From contig NZ_VXKK01000039.1 of NCBI RefSeq assembly GCF_008693105.1, positions 1 through 64,000 of the forward strand: a stretch of DNA of 64,000 bases, read 5' to 3'. The position numbers were made by a program, and so were the translations under genes. Under the pieces are notes generated by a model that saw nothing but the letters and a program-made list of their open reading frames with translations, did no database searches and was not told where the DNA came from. This document shows, piece by piece, positions 36,166 to 45,342 of the stretch; position 1 is the stretch's first letter, and every line of letters starts with the position of its first letter. The DNA comes from Corynebacterium flavescens. GTDB taxonomy: Bacteria > Actinomycetota > Actinomycetes > Mycobacteriales > Mycobacteriaceae.

Positions 36166-37491
36166 CTAGAGTTTTAGGGCCTTAGTGAACGCTTCGAGAA
36201 ACTCTTCGGCCAACTCTTGATTTTGTTCAACCCAAATCTCCGTGATTGCGGTAAGAAAACGTGGCCTTCCGAACCTCTCTGCAAGCTCATTAACCCAGTC
36301 ATGAGGATCGATACCCTCGCGCGCTTGAATCTCGCGGGCTATCTCTTCCGCACTATTGCCAAGTCGGATCGATAATGCATGCGAATCGGCACCGCTCTTC
36401 AGAAGTGAATCCGGGTCACTCTCAGAGGGCAAGAACAGTACTGGCCATTGCGTGGGCTTTGAGGCCGCAACCTTGGATCGCTGATCGCCATCAAATAAAT
36501 AAATGTGCCCGACTGCTGGTTTCGGTGGAAGCGGCAGATGACTTTGAAGTCTCACCATGTACCCTTGCCCTCGGCTCCAAACAATAGATATCTCTTGGGC
36601 TGCCCGCCTCCCCAGTTTTCCTACAAGAGCATGCGCGAGGTAGTAGGCAGATTCATCTTCTACAAATATCTCGTACCGAACAGGAGGAGGTGTAAGCAAA
36701 GTTTCTGCGACAGTCGAGTCTTGCGAAACGTGGATCGCCGAAAGACCTCCATCGGCGTCAACCGAAAGCACCGCAAGAGATGAAGCATTGCTCGCAGACT
36801 CGATCACATCAGGAGAGTGAGTTGAGACTACAAGACTCCAACTCCTCTTAAGGCAGATACTTTGGAGCCGAGCGAGAAGAGCAGTTGACGCCGTCGGGGG
36901 CAGATACGCGTCTGGCTCATCAATCAGGAATGTCAGTTCAGTTGCATCGCGGTACTGTTCAATAATCCAAAATAGGAAGTGGACCGAGAACTCTCCCAAG
37001 CCCATATCTTGAGCCGAGTAATCAATTCCGCGGTAGCTTGCCTCAAAGTACGGAACAAGCGACTGTTCGTCATCCCTGATCCATCTGAAGCGTTTCTCCA
37101 ACTCAGGTTCAGTGGATTCAAGCTCTAAGGCGAACCAATCGATATCTGTATACTCGCGTCCCACAATCCTTTCAATGTCGCTCCTGCGCTCCGAATCCGG
37201 ACCAAACCGCTCGTACTCGTTCTTCATGTCCTTCAAGTCGTCACGAGACCGGAGCACATCGAGGGCCTTTTCGCACAAGGAATGAAGATTGATCAGCACG
37301 GCCTTCTCATCGAGATACCGCGAAAGCGAGCGGAGCAGACGAGATTTTCCGGTGCCGTTGCGCCCAGCGATGACAAGGCAAGGCTCAGAGAGATCGATCT
37401 CAATTCCATCGACATTCACTACTTCAGTGGCTCGACCTGCTCGACTCTTTCGGAGTGCATCCCAGGCGGCATCTTCCTTAGCTTGTCTCAT
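36166..37491 (-). CDS. OLD-like AAA/ABC ATPase with TOPRIM-like C-terminus
   Basis: 441 residues from ATG 37491, which overlaps the DUF262 stop by 14 bases. Walker A GRNGTGKS is at 43-50, a signature-like MGLGE at 163-167, Walker B LTFLIDEPDAYLPP with Asp191-Glu192, and H-loop STHSPDV with His225. The C-terminal part has EIFVEDESAYYLAHAL (276-291) and IYLFDGDQ (330-337), matching the Glu and DxD motifs of TOPRIM nucleases. This domain order is that of OLD-family and GajA/PtuA-like defence proteins. It is the last gene of the overlapping four-gene restriction operon and may be its effector nuclease. Confidence 0.8.
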   Translation of the reverse strand: MRQAKEDAAWDALRKSRAGRATEVVNVDGIEIDLSEPCLVIAGRNGTGKSRLLRSLSRYLDEKAVLINLHSLCEKALDVLRSRDDLKDMKNEYERFGPDSERRSDIERIVGREYTDIDWFALELESTEPELEKRFRWIRDDEQSLVPYFEASYRGIDYSAQDMGLGEFSVHFLFWIIEQYRDATELTFLIDEPDAYLPPTASTALLARLQSICLKRSWSLVVSTHSPDVIESASNASSLAVLSVDADGGLSAIHVSQDSTVAETLLTPPPVRYEIFVEDESAYYLAHALVGKLGRRAAQEISIVWSRGQGYMVRLQSHLPLPPKPAVGHIYLFDGDQRSKVAASKPTQWPVLFLPSESDPDSLLKSGADSHALSIRLGNSAEEIAREIQAREGIDPHDWVNELAERFGRPRFLTAITEIWVEQNQELAEEFLEAFTKALKL

Positions 37492-38650
37492 AGGAAGATT
37501 CCGGCACCAGAGGATTACCCCAATCGGACGCTGACAGAAACTCGACAATTAAAGTCTGCGTCGAATCAGGATCCGCCAAAATGCGATCAAGGAGCGCATC
37601 GGCTCCTCTGTAAGAAGCGGTTTCGAATACTATTCCTGAATATAGGTGGAGTGTAAGGTCGCGAATCAGCACAGAAGAAACATCTGTTACTCGATATGAG
37701 GCTCTGTCGTCGTAAAGTCGGAGAACCTGAACCAAGGCTCTATCATCGCTTGACCGAGTCTGACGATCACCTGTCCGTGCCGAAACTCTGTCGGCTTCAA
37801 ATCTGGCGAGCAGGTGATCAGGGATGTTTCCGTTCAGCCCCCTAGACCAATAGCAATAGGTGAGCCAGCTTTGAAGAGTACCCTTGTTTAGCTTTACTCG
37901 AGCGTCAGATTGTTCAATCTGACGCAACAACAGCTGGCCCGCCTCGCGGACAGCAGTCACTGTGCGTGGCGAGAAAGAACGTGACCGGTAGAACTCTTCA
38001 ACCACCTTGTTGTTGATGTGCTGCCGAATGTTGTCTACTTCAAGAGCCACACAGGTACGAGCGACTATGTCATCGTATGCAAGTCTTGCATTGCTGAAAC
38101 CGATCCTAGTTCTGTCAAGAAGGCCCGTACCAGTGAGTGCCTTCACAAGGGCCTTGACCTGATCCCGAGCCTCACCGTGAAGAGCATTGCGTTTTTCGGG
38201 CGGTGTCAAATTATATGACTGATTGAGCCGGAAGAATAGTTCGTTTGGTTCCTGTGGCTCGTACTCCGTGAGGGTGATTATCTGCAGTTCAAATCGGTTC
38301 ACAGCTTTCCTTACCCGGGGCGGGAGCTGAGAATACTTCAGTCCATGAAGGCTTTCAATTCGTTCGTCATAGGGCTCGATCGTGCCGTCAATCTTCACTT
38401 CATCCGAGAAGAACTTGCGAATCGCCACGAGTCTTTGCTGTCCGTCGAGAACTACTTCTTCACCGTCGTCATCGATGACGATGTGAATCGCTGGAACGTA
38501 CCAATCCCGCAGAATTGTATCGAGCAGTCGCTGCCGCCGTTTCGAATCCCAAACCTCTCCACGCTGGAAATCCGGCTGCAGATCGATCTCACCCTCCTTG
38601 ATACGGTTAACGAGCGACTCTAGCTGTAGATCCGACTTTCGAAGTTTCAT
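37478..38650 (-). CDS. DUF262 (GmrS/ParB-like) protein
   Basis: 390 residues. The DUF262 signature LQPDFQRGEVWDSKRRQRLL is at 24-43 and the nucleotide-binding-type motif VLDGQQRLVAIRKF at 67-80, followed by RLNQSYNLTPPEKRNALHGE. In GmrSD, BrxU and SspE, DUF262 is the NTP-sensing half paired with a DUF1524 HNH nuclease. No DUF1524 half is present in this protein or beside it, so nuclease activity, if any, must come from the partner genes. It overlaps the restriction-like gene by four bases and the ATPase by 14, indicating tight coupling. Confidence 0.85.
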   Translation of the reverse strand: MKLRKSDLQLESLVNRIKEGEIDLQPDFQRGEVWDSKRRQRLLDTILRDWYVPAIHIVIDDDGEEVVLDGQQRLVAIRKFFSDEVKIDGTIEPYDERIESLHGLKYSQLPPRVRKAVNRFELQIITLTEYEPQEPNELFFRLNQSYNLTPPEKRNALHGEARDQVKALVKALTGTGLLDRTRIGFSNARLAYDDIVARTCVALEVDNIRQHINNKVVEEFYRSRSFSPRTVTAVREAGQLLLRQIEQSDARVKLNKGTLQSWLTYCYWSRGLNGNIPDHLLARFEADRVSARTGDRQTRSSDDRALVQVLRLYDDRASYRVTDVSSVLIRDLTLHLYSGIVFETASYRGADALLDRILADPDSTQTLIVEFLSASDWGNPLVPESSYETS

Positions 38651-39765
38651 TCAGTCGCCTCGTTTAGGTTTGTTTTACTGAGTGCTCGCTTGCGCCGAAG
38701 CCGAGCCTCCGCATGCATGTTGACGGGGGTCGCATCGATCACGCGCCTGACCATCTCAGCGATGAATCGGTCAGGACGCAGGTCTGCGGGCACTCTCTCC
38801 CAAGGAAGTTTGACAGGAGGAAGACCTGCAATTGCCAGCGCTACCTCGACGTCAGACTGTTCTACAAGTTCCTCAGTGTCGTCGTAAATGTCATGGCTGC
38901 CGTGGACACCGGCTTCGACGAGGGGGTCTTCGCCGTCTCCTTGGTCATCATCTGACTCCTCGACAGAGAGGTGATCACCGTATTCAATGACGATCAAAGA
39001 TACGGCGTGATAGGCATCGTCTTCCCTCCCGAGCTTCTGAAGCAAGTCGATTAGCCACTCGGCCTTATCAGGCGACTCGTCGAAGATGGTGGACCGCAGC
39101 CCGTAGACGAAGCCGAGCGCGGCGAGAGGGTGGCGGAGCCGGAGGTTTTTCGCATCGCCGTAAGATTCCTCGACGCGGTTGGCTGCATTCTTTCCGAAAC
39201 TAGAGTCCATCCGTTTAGTACTGATAAGAAGTTCTGGTCCCGCCGCCCAATTCGACATGACGACGTCAACTTGTTTGAGATAGTTCTTGCCAAGGATGTT
39301 TGCCGAGGATGCGGCCGCTCCGGTGGGTGGCGTTTTTGCCCGAAGTCTCTTCCAGAGCGCATCGCGTTCTTTGGCTGTTACCTTGTTAAGCAAGCTCACG
39401 ACCGGGCCAGGCAAGATTCTTGGTGCCGAGGGACGCGGCCAGGCTGCGTCAGCATCGAACCCAGAGCGCCGGAGCTCGTACGAAAGCCAAACATCCAATG
39501 CGAGTGCGGGTACGCCCGTCGTCGTAGGGGCTTTCAGATAGAGAGGAACTCCAAGCAGCTTGATAAGGGTTTCATAGTCAGGCTCATAAGAAAGAGCTCC
39601 ACTCTCGTCTCTTACCCAGGGGTTGCTGTGCTCCCCACCGGGGGCGGCATCAGCGACGATGCGATCAAAGATCGCCCACGCTTTCGCTTTTGTCGATGGT
39701 TCAGTGGCCACTTCGTCCCCTTGCTTGGCGTCGGCCGGCCAAGGTGGCATGGGCGTCTCGCACAT
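38647..39765 (-). CDS. Restriction-endonuclease-like protein
   Basis: About 372 residues from ATG 39765; starts at 39750 or later are possible, all overlapping the methyltransferase by about 50-65 bases. A candidate nuclease core is VDVVMSNWAAGPELLISTKR (Asp167, Glu178, Lys184), then KNAANRVEESYGDAKNLRLR and HPLAALGFVYGLRSTI. It resembles a PD-(D/E)xK layout, though the acidic residue two before Lys is Ser. An acidic stretch (VEESDDDQGDGEDPLVEAG) separates it from the C-terminal part. Immediate overlap with an adenine methyltransferase argues for a cognate endonuclease. The recognition site is unknown. Confidence 0.65.
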   Translation of the reverse strand: MCETPMPPWPADAKQGDEVATEPSTKAKAWAIFDRIVADAAPGGEHSNPWVRDESGALSYEPDYETLIKLLGVPLYLKAPTTTGVPALALDVWLSYELRRSGFDADAAWPRPSAPRILPGPVVSLLNKVTAKERDALWKRLRAKTPPTGAAASSANILGKNYLKQVDVVMSNWAAGPELLISTKRMDSSFGKNAANRVEESYGDAKNLRLRHPLAALGFVYGLRSTIFDESPDKAEWLIDLLQKLGREDDAYHAVSLIVIEYGDHLSVEESDDDQGDGEDPLVEAGVHGSHDIYDDTEELVEQSDVEVALAIAGLPPVKLPWERVPADLRPDRFIAEMVRRVIDATPVNMHAEARLRRKRALSKTNLNEATE

Positions 39766-41356
39766 GGTCGAGTTCTGATTCTGTAATGATGCCAGACCCG
39801 ACGAGCACGGCACTGTCGACGAGCTTCACTGCCGCGGGGAGATCACCTCGTTGGAGAAACTTCGCAACGTCTGGTTTGATCAAGCGCAGCTGGTCTGCAC
39901 ATGTCTGGACATGTGCAGGTGAGGGCATTGCCCAAACATCGGCCTCGCGCGGCTCAAGTTTGAGAATCCCTCCCCCATACGAGCGCCCCACCATTTCGGC
40001 GTTGAGGAGAGTCACCGAGTTGAGGCTAGCGCTCGGGAGAAGCTCGCGCCCTAACTCCCTGTGTTGACCGTCGAGATAGACGCCATGGACCGAGTTGAGG
40101 TGGTGCGCGCCCGCCATATTCGTCGTCAGCCGAGGCGTGTCTGCGTTCATGCAGGTCAGCAGCAAGTCAGCAGGTTTCAGCAACGGCACTCGATACCACG
40201 GTTTCCGCACTCGGCACTTGTATGCTTCGTCAACACCTGCGAGGTGTCCGGCGTCAATGTATGCCTGCGACGCTGGAGACGGCTTATCTGATGGGCGGAA
40301 AAGCCACGTTGACTTGCCTTGCTGCCCCAGCTTGGTCATTGCACCGGTGGAGAGTTCAAGGCCCCTGAGATGAGAGCTTCCGGGAGGCGATAGGCGCACG
40401 AGATCTTTTCGAGGCAGACCAAGCTCCTTAACTCGTGCCGGGGAAAGGGCGAAATATCGATTGTTGCCCGTGACCATTCCGAGAGTGGTGTCGCCCCAAG
40501 TATCGAGGCTTGTAAAATGACCTTCCGCACAGAGCGCACGAAGATGTTCCTCTGCATCCGAATCTACTAAGAGTCCTGTCCACTTCGCCGAGGGGTCAGT
40601 GGGCTTCCAAGTGAGCGGACCGCTAAGCGATGCGAGTGCCTCGGCGTCCTGCGCTTGATAGATCGTTGCGTGATCGGTTGGCCCCTCATTGAAGCCGTCG
40701 GCGAGGAGCAGAACGACATCGGCTTCCGCTTCGGGGAAGACCCGCTCTGTGAAGAGCACAAGTTCAACGCTACGGAATCGGTCAAAAAGAAACTGTCTGA
40801 CGGCCGCTGCGTAGTTTACGCTGAGAAGCTCTGCAGGGAGCACGAGGCCCATCCGTCCCCCATCTTTTAAGAAGAGGGCGGAGTGGACCGTGAACGCGGC
40901 CCAGCTTGACGCCAACGCAGTCAGAGAAACACCGGCTTTCAGAGCCGCTGCGCGAGACCTGGTTCGAGAATCACCGCTGAAGTCTTGATAGCGGATGTAG
41001 GGCGGGTTTCCGACCACGGCAGAGTATCGAGCCTGTGGCTCGATGAGGAAGAAGTCGCTGACTGTTATGTTCGGGCTTCCCCCGGCTTCCTCAACTCGAC
41101 GGCGTGCGACTAAAGCACTGTGCTCGTGAATCTCAACTCCATCTACAACGGGAGCTTTAGAGCCATGCGCTTGGAACCGACGGACTGCCTGGACAAGGAA
41201 CGCTGCATCACCAGCAGAGGGTTCAAGCACCGTGTCCGTTGAACTACGAATCGCCCAGTCGGTGATATAGCGCGTTATCGCATCGGGTGTGAAGAACGCG
41301 CCACGAGCTTTACGCAATTCTGCCGTGTCGACAGGAGCGGCAGCGGATTCAAACAT
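39701..41356 (-). CDS. Type II adenine-N6 DNA methyltransferase
   Basis: 551 residues. SAM motif X/I region ELRKARGAFFTPDAITRYIT, motif I LEPSAGD at 44-50, and catalytic motif IV NPPYIRYQDFSG at 117-128 identify a gamma-class m6A methyltransferase, like M.BsuBI/M.PstI or Eco57I-type enzymes. The C-terminal half (from about residue 270) is a target-recognition region of the type found in these enzymes (TTLGMVTGNNRYFALSPARV). It is the first gene of a minus-strand operon in which all four genes overlap. It probably protects host DNA from the next gene's product. Confidence 0.88.
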   Translation of the reverse strand: MFESAAAPVDTAELRKARGAFFTPDAITRYITDWAIRSSTDTVLEPSAGDAAFLVQAVRRFQAHGSKAPVVDGVEIHEHSALVARRRVEEAGGSPNITVSDFFLIEPQARYSAVVGNPPYIRYQDFSGDSRTRSRAAALKAGVSLTALASSWAAFTVHSALFLKDGGRMGLVLPAELLSVNYAAAVRQFLFDRFRSVELVLFTERVFPEAEADVVLLLADGFNEGPTDHATIYQAQDAEALASLSGPLTWKPTDPSAKWTGLLVDSDAEEHLRALCAEGHFTSLDTWGDTTLGMVTGNNRYFALSPARVKELGLPRKDLVRLSPPGSSHLRGLELSTGAMTKLGQQGKSTWLFRPSDKPSPASQAYIDAGHLAGVDEAYKCRVRKPWYRVPLLKPADLLLTCMNADTPRLTTNMAGAHHLNSVHGVYLDGQHRELGRELLPSASLNSVTLLNAEMVGRSYGGGILKLEPREADVWAMPSPAHVQTCADQLRLIKPDVAKFLQRGDLPAAVKLVDSAVLVGSGIITESELDHVRDAHATLAGRRQARGRSGH

Positions 41357-41980
41357 CTCTCCACTCTACCGCACACCCCCAACAGACACACGATTCCACG
41401 TCCAGCATGGCGCGCTCTGGCCAAACACGGAGCCACCAGTTGATGAGATGAGAAAAGCCTGCCTACATGTTCGAGATGGTCCGCTATCTCATCACGCTGG
41501 TATTCCGAATGCTTCCTCCAGGAAGTCCATATTGGCCCAGTTCACCGTTTTCTTCCGATGGAACCAGCTTGGAGAGACGTCGAGTATCCCATCCCCGTGC
41601 ATCGAGGAGTGGAACTGCCTGCGGATGTTGCTCGTCTTGTGCGGCATGCCCAGAGGAACAGCGCATCCGGGTATATGAAGTAAATCTTCTTAACACGTGC
41701 CTGTCCAGTCTGAAGCCCGAACCCAGCCAAGACAATTCAGAGGACGGCACCAGAAGCTTTGGGGTGATCTTGTCGGTGGGTGGGCTAGCCCTTCCGGCTC
41801 ACGATCGTACCCGAGACCCACACCCTCACACACGATCTTTGCTAGTGCACGCCGCAAAACATCATTGTTGAGCATTAGGGGAGCTGAACTCATGAACTCA
41901 CCGCCGCCAACAATAAGAAGAGTGATGTTGTACCCCAACCCGTATTCCTACAAGGCAGGATTATGACATCACCCATTGGG
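41357..41980. other. Island edge between methyltransferase and tRNA-Leu
   Basis: 624 bases without a recognised gene. It must hold the promoter of the restriction operon at its left end. Short frames here look like fragments. The best is at 41492-41647 on the minus strand. I see no complete integrase and no obvious second copy of the tRNA 3' end elsewhere in the island. Confidence 0.4.
41492..41647 (-). CDS. Unrecognised 51-residue C-terminal-like fragment
   Basis: The frame reads MPHKTSNIRRQFHSSMHGDG, then ILDVSPSWFHRKKTVNWANM, ending AFGIPA and TGA. The composition looks coding, and the frame is open a little further upstream (IPGCAVPLG) before a TAA. It may be the C-terminal end of a lost mobility or phage gene at the tRNA boundary. 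I cannot assign a family. Confidence 0.3.
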   Translation of the reverse strand: MPHKTSNIRRQFHSSMHGDGILDVSPSWFHRKKTVNWANMDFLEEAFGIPA

Positions 41981-42062
41981 TGCGCCCGGAGAGACTTGAA
42001 CTCTCACGTCATAAGACACTAGAACCTAAATCTAGCGCGTCTGCCAATTCCGCCACGGGCGC
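41981..42062 (-). tRNA. tRNA-Leu, anticodon UAG
   Basis: 82 bases. The acceptor stem GCGCCCG/CGGGCGC is perfect with discriminator A. The D-arm (GTGGCGGAATTGGCAGACGC) is typical of leucine tRNAs, the anticodon stem CTAGA/TCTAG encloses loop TTTAGGT (anticodon TAG), there is a long variable arm as expected for a class II tRNA, and the T-arm reads GAGAGTTCAAGTCTCTC. The 3' CCA is not encoded (CCC follows). The 3' end faces the defence island, the usual orientation for integration at a tRNA. Confidence 0.95.
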
Positions 42063-42251
42063 AAGATGCTGCGGTTTATGCACGGTACACGTGGGCACTG
42101 TGGCTACTCGCGAGCAACAAGGCGTTAGTTTACATGGTGAGTGGCCCAGTCAAGAAACTGGGCTGTGGGGCGGCGTGCTGAGCGTCACTAGTCCCAGGTG
42201 GGTGTGCCGCGTTTCTACGCTTCCGGCGAGGTAGTAGGTAGGCTGTCATGC

Positions 42252-42695
42252 GTGAGCAACAAGGACATGAAGAAAAAGAAAAAGGTGAAAGTCCGGTGGT
42301 GGCACATCGTCCTCATTGGGATATTCGTCGTTCTGTTTTTGTTTCTCGCCTTATGGCAGTGGTCGCGCTTTAACTCGGGGTCGGGGACGTTCCAGAACTT
42401 GGGCTATGCCTTGCAGTGGCCGCTCTTCGCGGTATTCGTGGTCTACGCGTACCGCACCGCCATGAACTATGAAAACGAGCGCATCGACGCAGAGAACGAG
42501 GCCGCCGAACAGGGCATCGACGGTTACCAGCATGATGTGGTCACCGAGAAGAAGAACCAGGCCGGCGCCACCAAGATCGATGAAGACTTCTTGCCCCAGC
42601 GCCCCCGCATCGACGTCGATACTTTCAACGCCCTTAATCAACCACGCCGCAGGCGCGGCGACGAAGACGACTTTAAAGAGAAAGATAGTCAATGA
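42252..42695 (+). CDS. LprD-like membrane protein
   Basis: About 147 residues from GTG 42252 (alternative ATG 42267). A Lys-rich start (MKKKKKVKVRWW) precedes one membrane helix (IVLIGIFVVLFLFLALWQWS), then RFNSGSGTFQNLGYALQWPL, a second helix (FAVFVVYAYRTAM) and a charged cytosolic tail. The FNSGSGTFQNLGYALQWP stretch resembles M. tuberculosis Rv1343c (LprD), which also sits beside the DUF3817 gene Rv1342c. It overlaps the next gene by four bases (ATGA). Function unknown. Confidence 0.7.
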   Translation: MSNKDMKKKKKVKVRWWHIVLIGIFVVLFLFLALWQWSRFNSGSGTFQNLGYALQWPLFAVFVVYAYRTAMNYENERIDAENEAAEQGIDGYQHDVVTEKKNQAGATKIDEDFLPQRPRIDVDTFNALNQPRRRRGDEDDFKEKDSQ

Positions 42696-43036
42696 GCACT
42701 CAAGTCCATCCTGACCGCCAAGACCGCATTCGCGGGCCCCTGAAGTTCTTTACCGTGGCGGCCACCGTCACCGGTGTATTCCTCATCATCCTCGTGTGCA
42801 GGATGATCCTGCAGTACATCGTTGGTGTCGAGATGCCAGAGTGGGCCACCTATATCGCGATGGCCCACGGTTTTGCCTACATGGTGTACTTGCTGTCCAT
42901 TTTGGTGCTGGGACCGCGGGCGCTGTGGTCAGTGGGAACGCTGTTCACCACGGCGCTTTCCGGCGTGGTGCCCTTCTTCTCCTTCTATATGGAGATAAAG
43001 CGCCGCAAGGAAATCATCGCCCAGTTCCAGCTTTAG
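42692..43036 (+). CDS. DUF3817 integral membrane protein
   Basis: 114 residues with three predicted membrane helices: VAATVTGVFLIILVCRMILQ, YIAMAHGFAYMVYLLSILVL and TLFTTALSGVVPFFSFYMEI. GPLKFFTVAATVTG and MAHGFAYMVYL are the conserved DUF3817 segments. Its start overlaps the stop of the LprD-like gene. Family function unknown. It converges on rdgB with a 49-base gap, as the corresponding M. tuberculosis genes do. Confidence 0.85.
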   Translation: MSTQVHPDRQDRIRGPLKFFTVAATVTGVFLIILVCRMILQYIVGVEMPEWATYIAMAHGFAYMVYLLSILVLGPRALWSVGTLFTTALSGVVPFFSFYMEIKRRKEIIAQFQL

Positions 43037-43085
43037 TGGGCCTCTGGGACTCTGGTCCTGCGGCCCTTCGGGGCCCTTGGAGCCC

Positions 43086-43696
43086 CTAGGCTTGCGTCGC
43101 AGCCAGTCCCTTGATGACCTCGGTTAACTGCGCGAGGGCGCGGCCACGGTGCGAGACGGCGTTCTTCTGAGCCGGCTCCATCTCCGCAGCACTGTGGTCC
43201 TGTCCTGCAGGCATAAAGAGCGGATCGTAGCCAAAGCCGTTGGCACCTTGTGGGGCGCGCAGCAGCGTGCCCGGCCAACGACCCTCGGCGATGTGCTCCT
43301 CACCATCGGGGGTGACCAGGGCGCACACCGAAACGAAGGCGGCGGCACGGCGTTCATCGGGGACATCATGCATCTGCGCGAGCAGCAGCTCGTTATTAGC
43401 CGCATCGTCGCCGTGGCGGCCAGACCAGCGCGCAGAAAGCACGCCGGGCATGCCGTTGAGTTCGGTGACGGCGAGGCCGGAGTCATCGGCGATGGTAGCA
43501 ATCCCAGTGGCGGCCACGCCGGCACGCGCCTTGATCAGCGCATTATCGGCAAAGGTACGCCCGTCCTCGATGGGTTCGGGGTAGGAGGCGACATCGCCAA
43601 GCGCGAGGAGCTCAACGCCATTGATGCCGGCCTCCCCCAGAATCTTCTCGAGTTCAGCGAGCTTCTTAGGGTTATTGGAGGCCACGAGCAGCTGCA

Positions 43697-43697
<1 letters not shown>
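43086..43697 (-). CDS. rdgB: XTP/dITP diphosphatase (HAM1)
   Basis: 203 residues from ATG 43697, which overlaps the rph stop. It removes deaminated purine nucleotides (dITP, XTP) from the pool. The N-terminal MQLLVASNNPKKLAELEKIL carries the SxN(x)KxxE substrate motif; TIADDSGLAVTELNGMPGVL holds the metal-binding Asp, and ANGFGYDPLF is the C-terminal signature. It forms an operon with rph, as in mycobacteria. Confidence 0.93.
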
Positions 43698-44428
<731 letters not shown>

Positions 44429-44449
44429 GCATTCAAGGGTACAGCTTCG

Positions 44450-45217
44450 CTATAGCTCGAATTCCATCCCCGCTGCCCCCAGGACGATCTCCCCCTCAAA
44501 CTCCGCGCGCGCGGCCTCGAGGGCGGCCTGGGGATCTCCCCACGGCTGGATATGGACTAGGACAAGCTTAGCGACGCCCGCCTCACGCGCCAGCCTTCCT
44601 GCATCAGCACCAGACATGTGCATGTTGGGGGCCTTGCCCTCGGAGGATGCGCCCCAGGCTGCCTCGCAGAGGAAGATATCCGCCCCGCGGGCGGCGTCAA
44701 TCAGGGACTCGGTATAGGCCGAATCCCCGGAGTAGGCGATGGTCTTGCCCGTCTTGGAGTGCTCCATACGCAGCGCATAAGTCTCGATGGGGTGCAGCAC
44801 CGGGAAGGGCGTCATGTAGACCTCATCGATGAGCTCGCGCTGGCCGGCGACCCAAGGGCTAAAGGCAAAGGTATCCGACATGTCATCGACGCCGTCCACC
44901 TCATCGGAAGAAAGACGGCCCAAGTGAACAGGGGTGTCCTTGGGGCCGATGCAGAAGTTGCGCGATACCGCCGGTGCCGTGGGGTGGAAACGCCGCCAGA
45001 CCATGAGCGAGGGGAAATCCAAGCAGTGATCGGCGTGCAAATGGCTAAAGGTGATGTGTGCATCGCACGGATCTTGGTGGAGCTCGAGTTGCGCGAGGGT
45101 ACCGGATCCCAGGTCCATCACTATCGATGGCGAGTCCGGAAAAGACACCAAATATCCAGATGCCGAGTTGGCCGCAGTCGGGACGCTACCCGAGCACCCA
45201 AGGATGGTCAGCTTCAT
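44450..45217 (-). CDS. MBL-fold cyclic-nucleotide phosphodiesterase (Rv1339-like)
   Basis: 255 residues. Metallo-beta-lactamase fold: MKLTILGCSGSVPTAANSAS at the N-terminus, zinc motif HLHADHCLDF (HxHxDH) near residue 78, AYSGDSAY with a metal-binding Asp, and LVLVHIQPWGDPQ with a late His. The position between murI and rph is that of M. tuberculosis Rv1339, reported as an atypical cyclic-nucleotide phosphodiesterase that lowers cAMP. By synteny I infer the same activity; in corynebacteria it would feed into GlxR-type cAMP signalling. Confidence 0.8.
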   Translation of the reverse strand: MKLTILGCSGSVPTAANSASGYLVSFPDSPSIVMDLGSGTLAQLELHQDPCDAHITFSHLHADHCLDFPSLMVWRRFHPTAPAVSRNFCIGPKDTPVHLGRLSSDEVDGVDDMSDTFAFSPWVAGQRELIDEVYMTPFPVLHPIETYALRMEHSKTGKTIAYSGDSAYTESLIDAARGADIFLCEAAWGASSEGKAPNMHMSGADAGRLAREAGVAKLVLVHIQPWGDPQAALEAARAEFEGEIVLGAAGMEFEL

Positions 45218-45342
45218 GGAGACAATCGTTGCATGAAATGAATAAGAATGCTGTATTTGGAGAGAAAAATATCGCCCCGCGGCACATTTCTCATCGAATC
45301 ACTTCCCGCATTTGACTGTGCTGTGCCTAACGCGGGAGCGCC

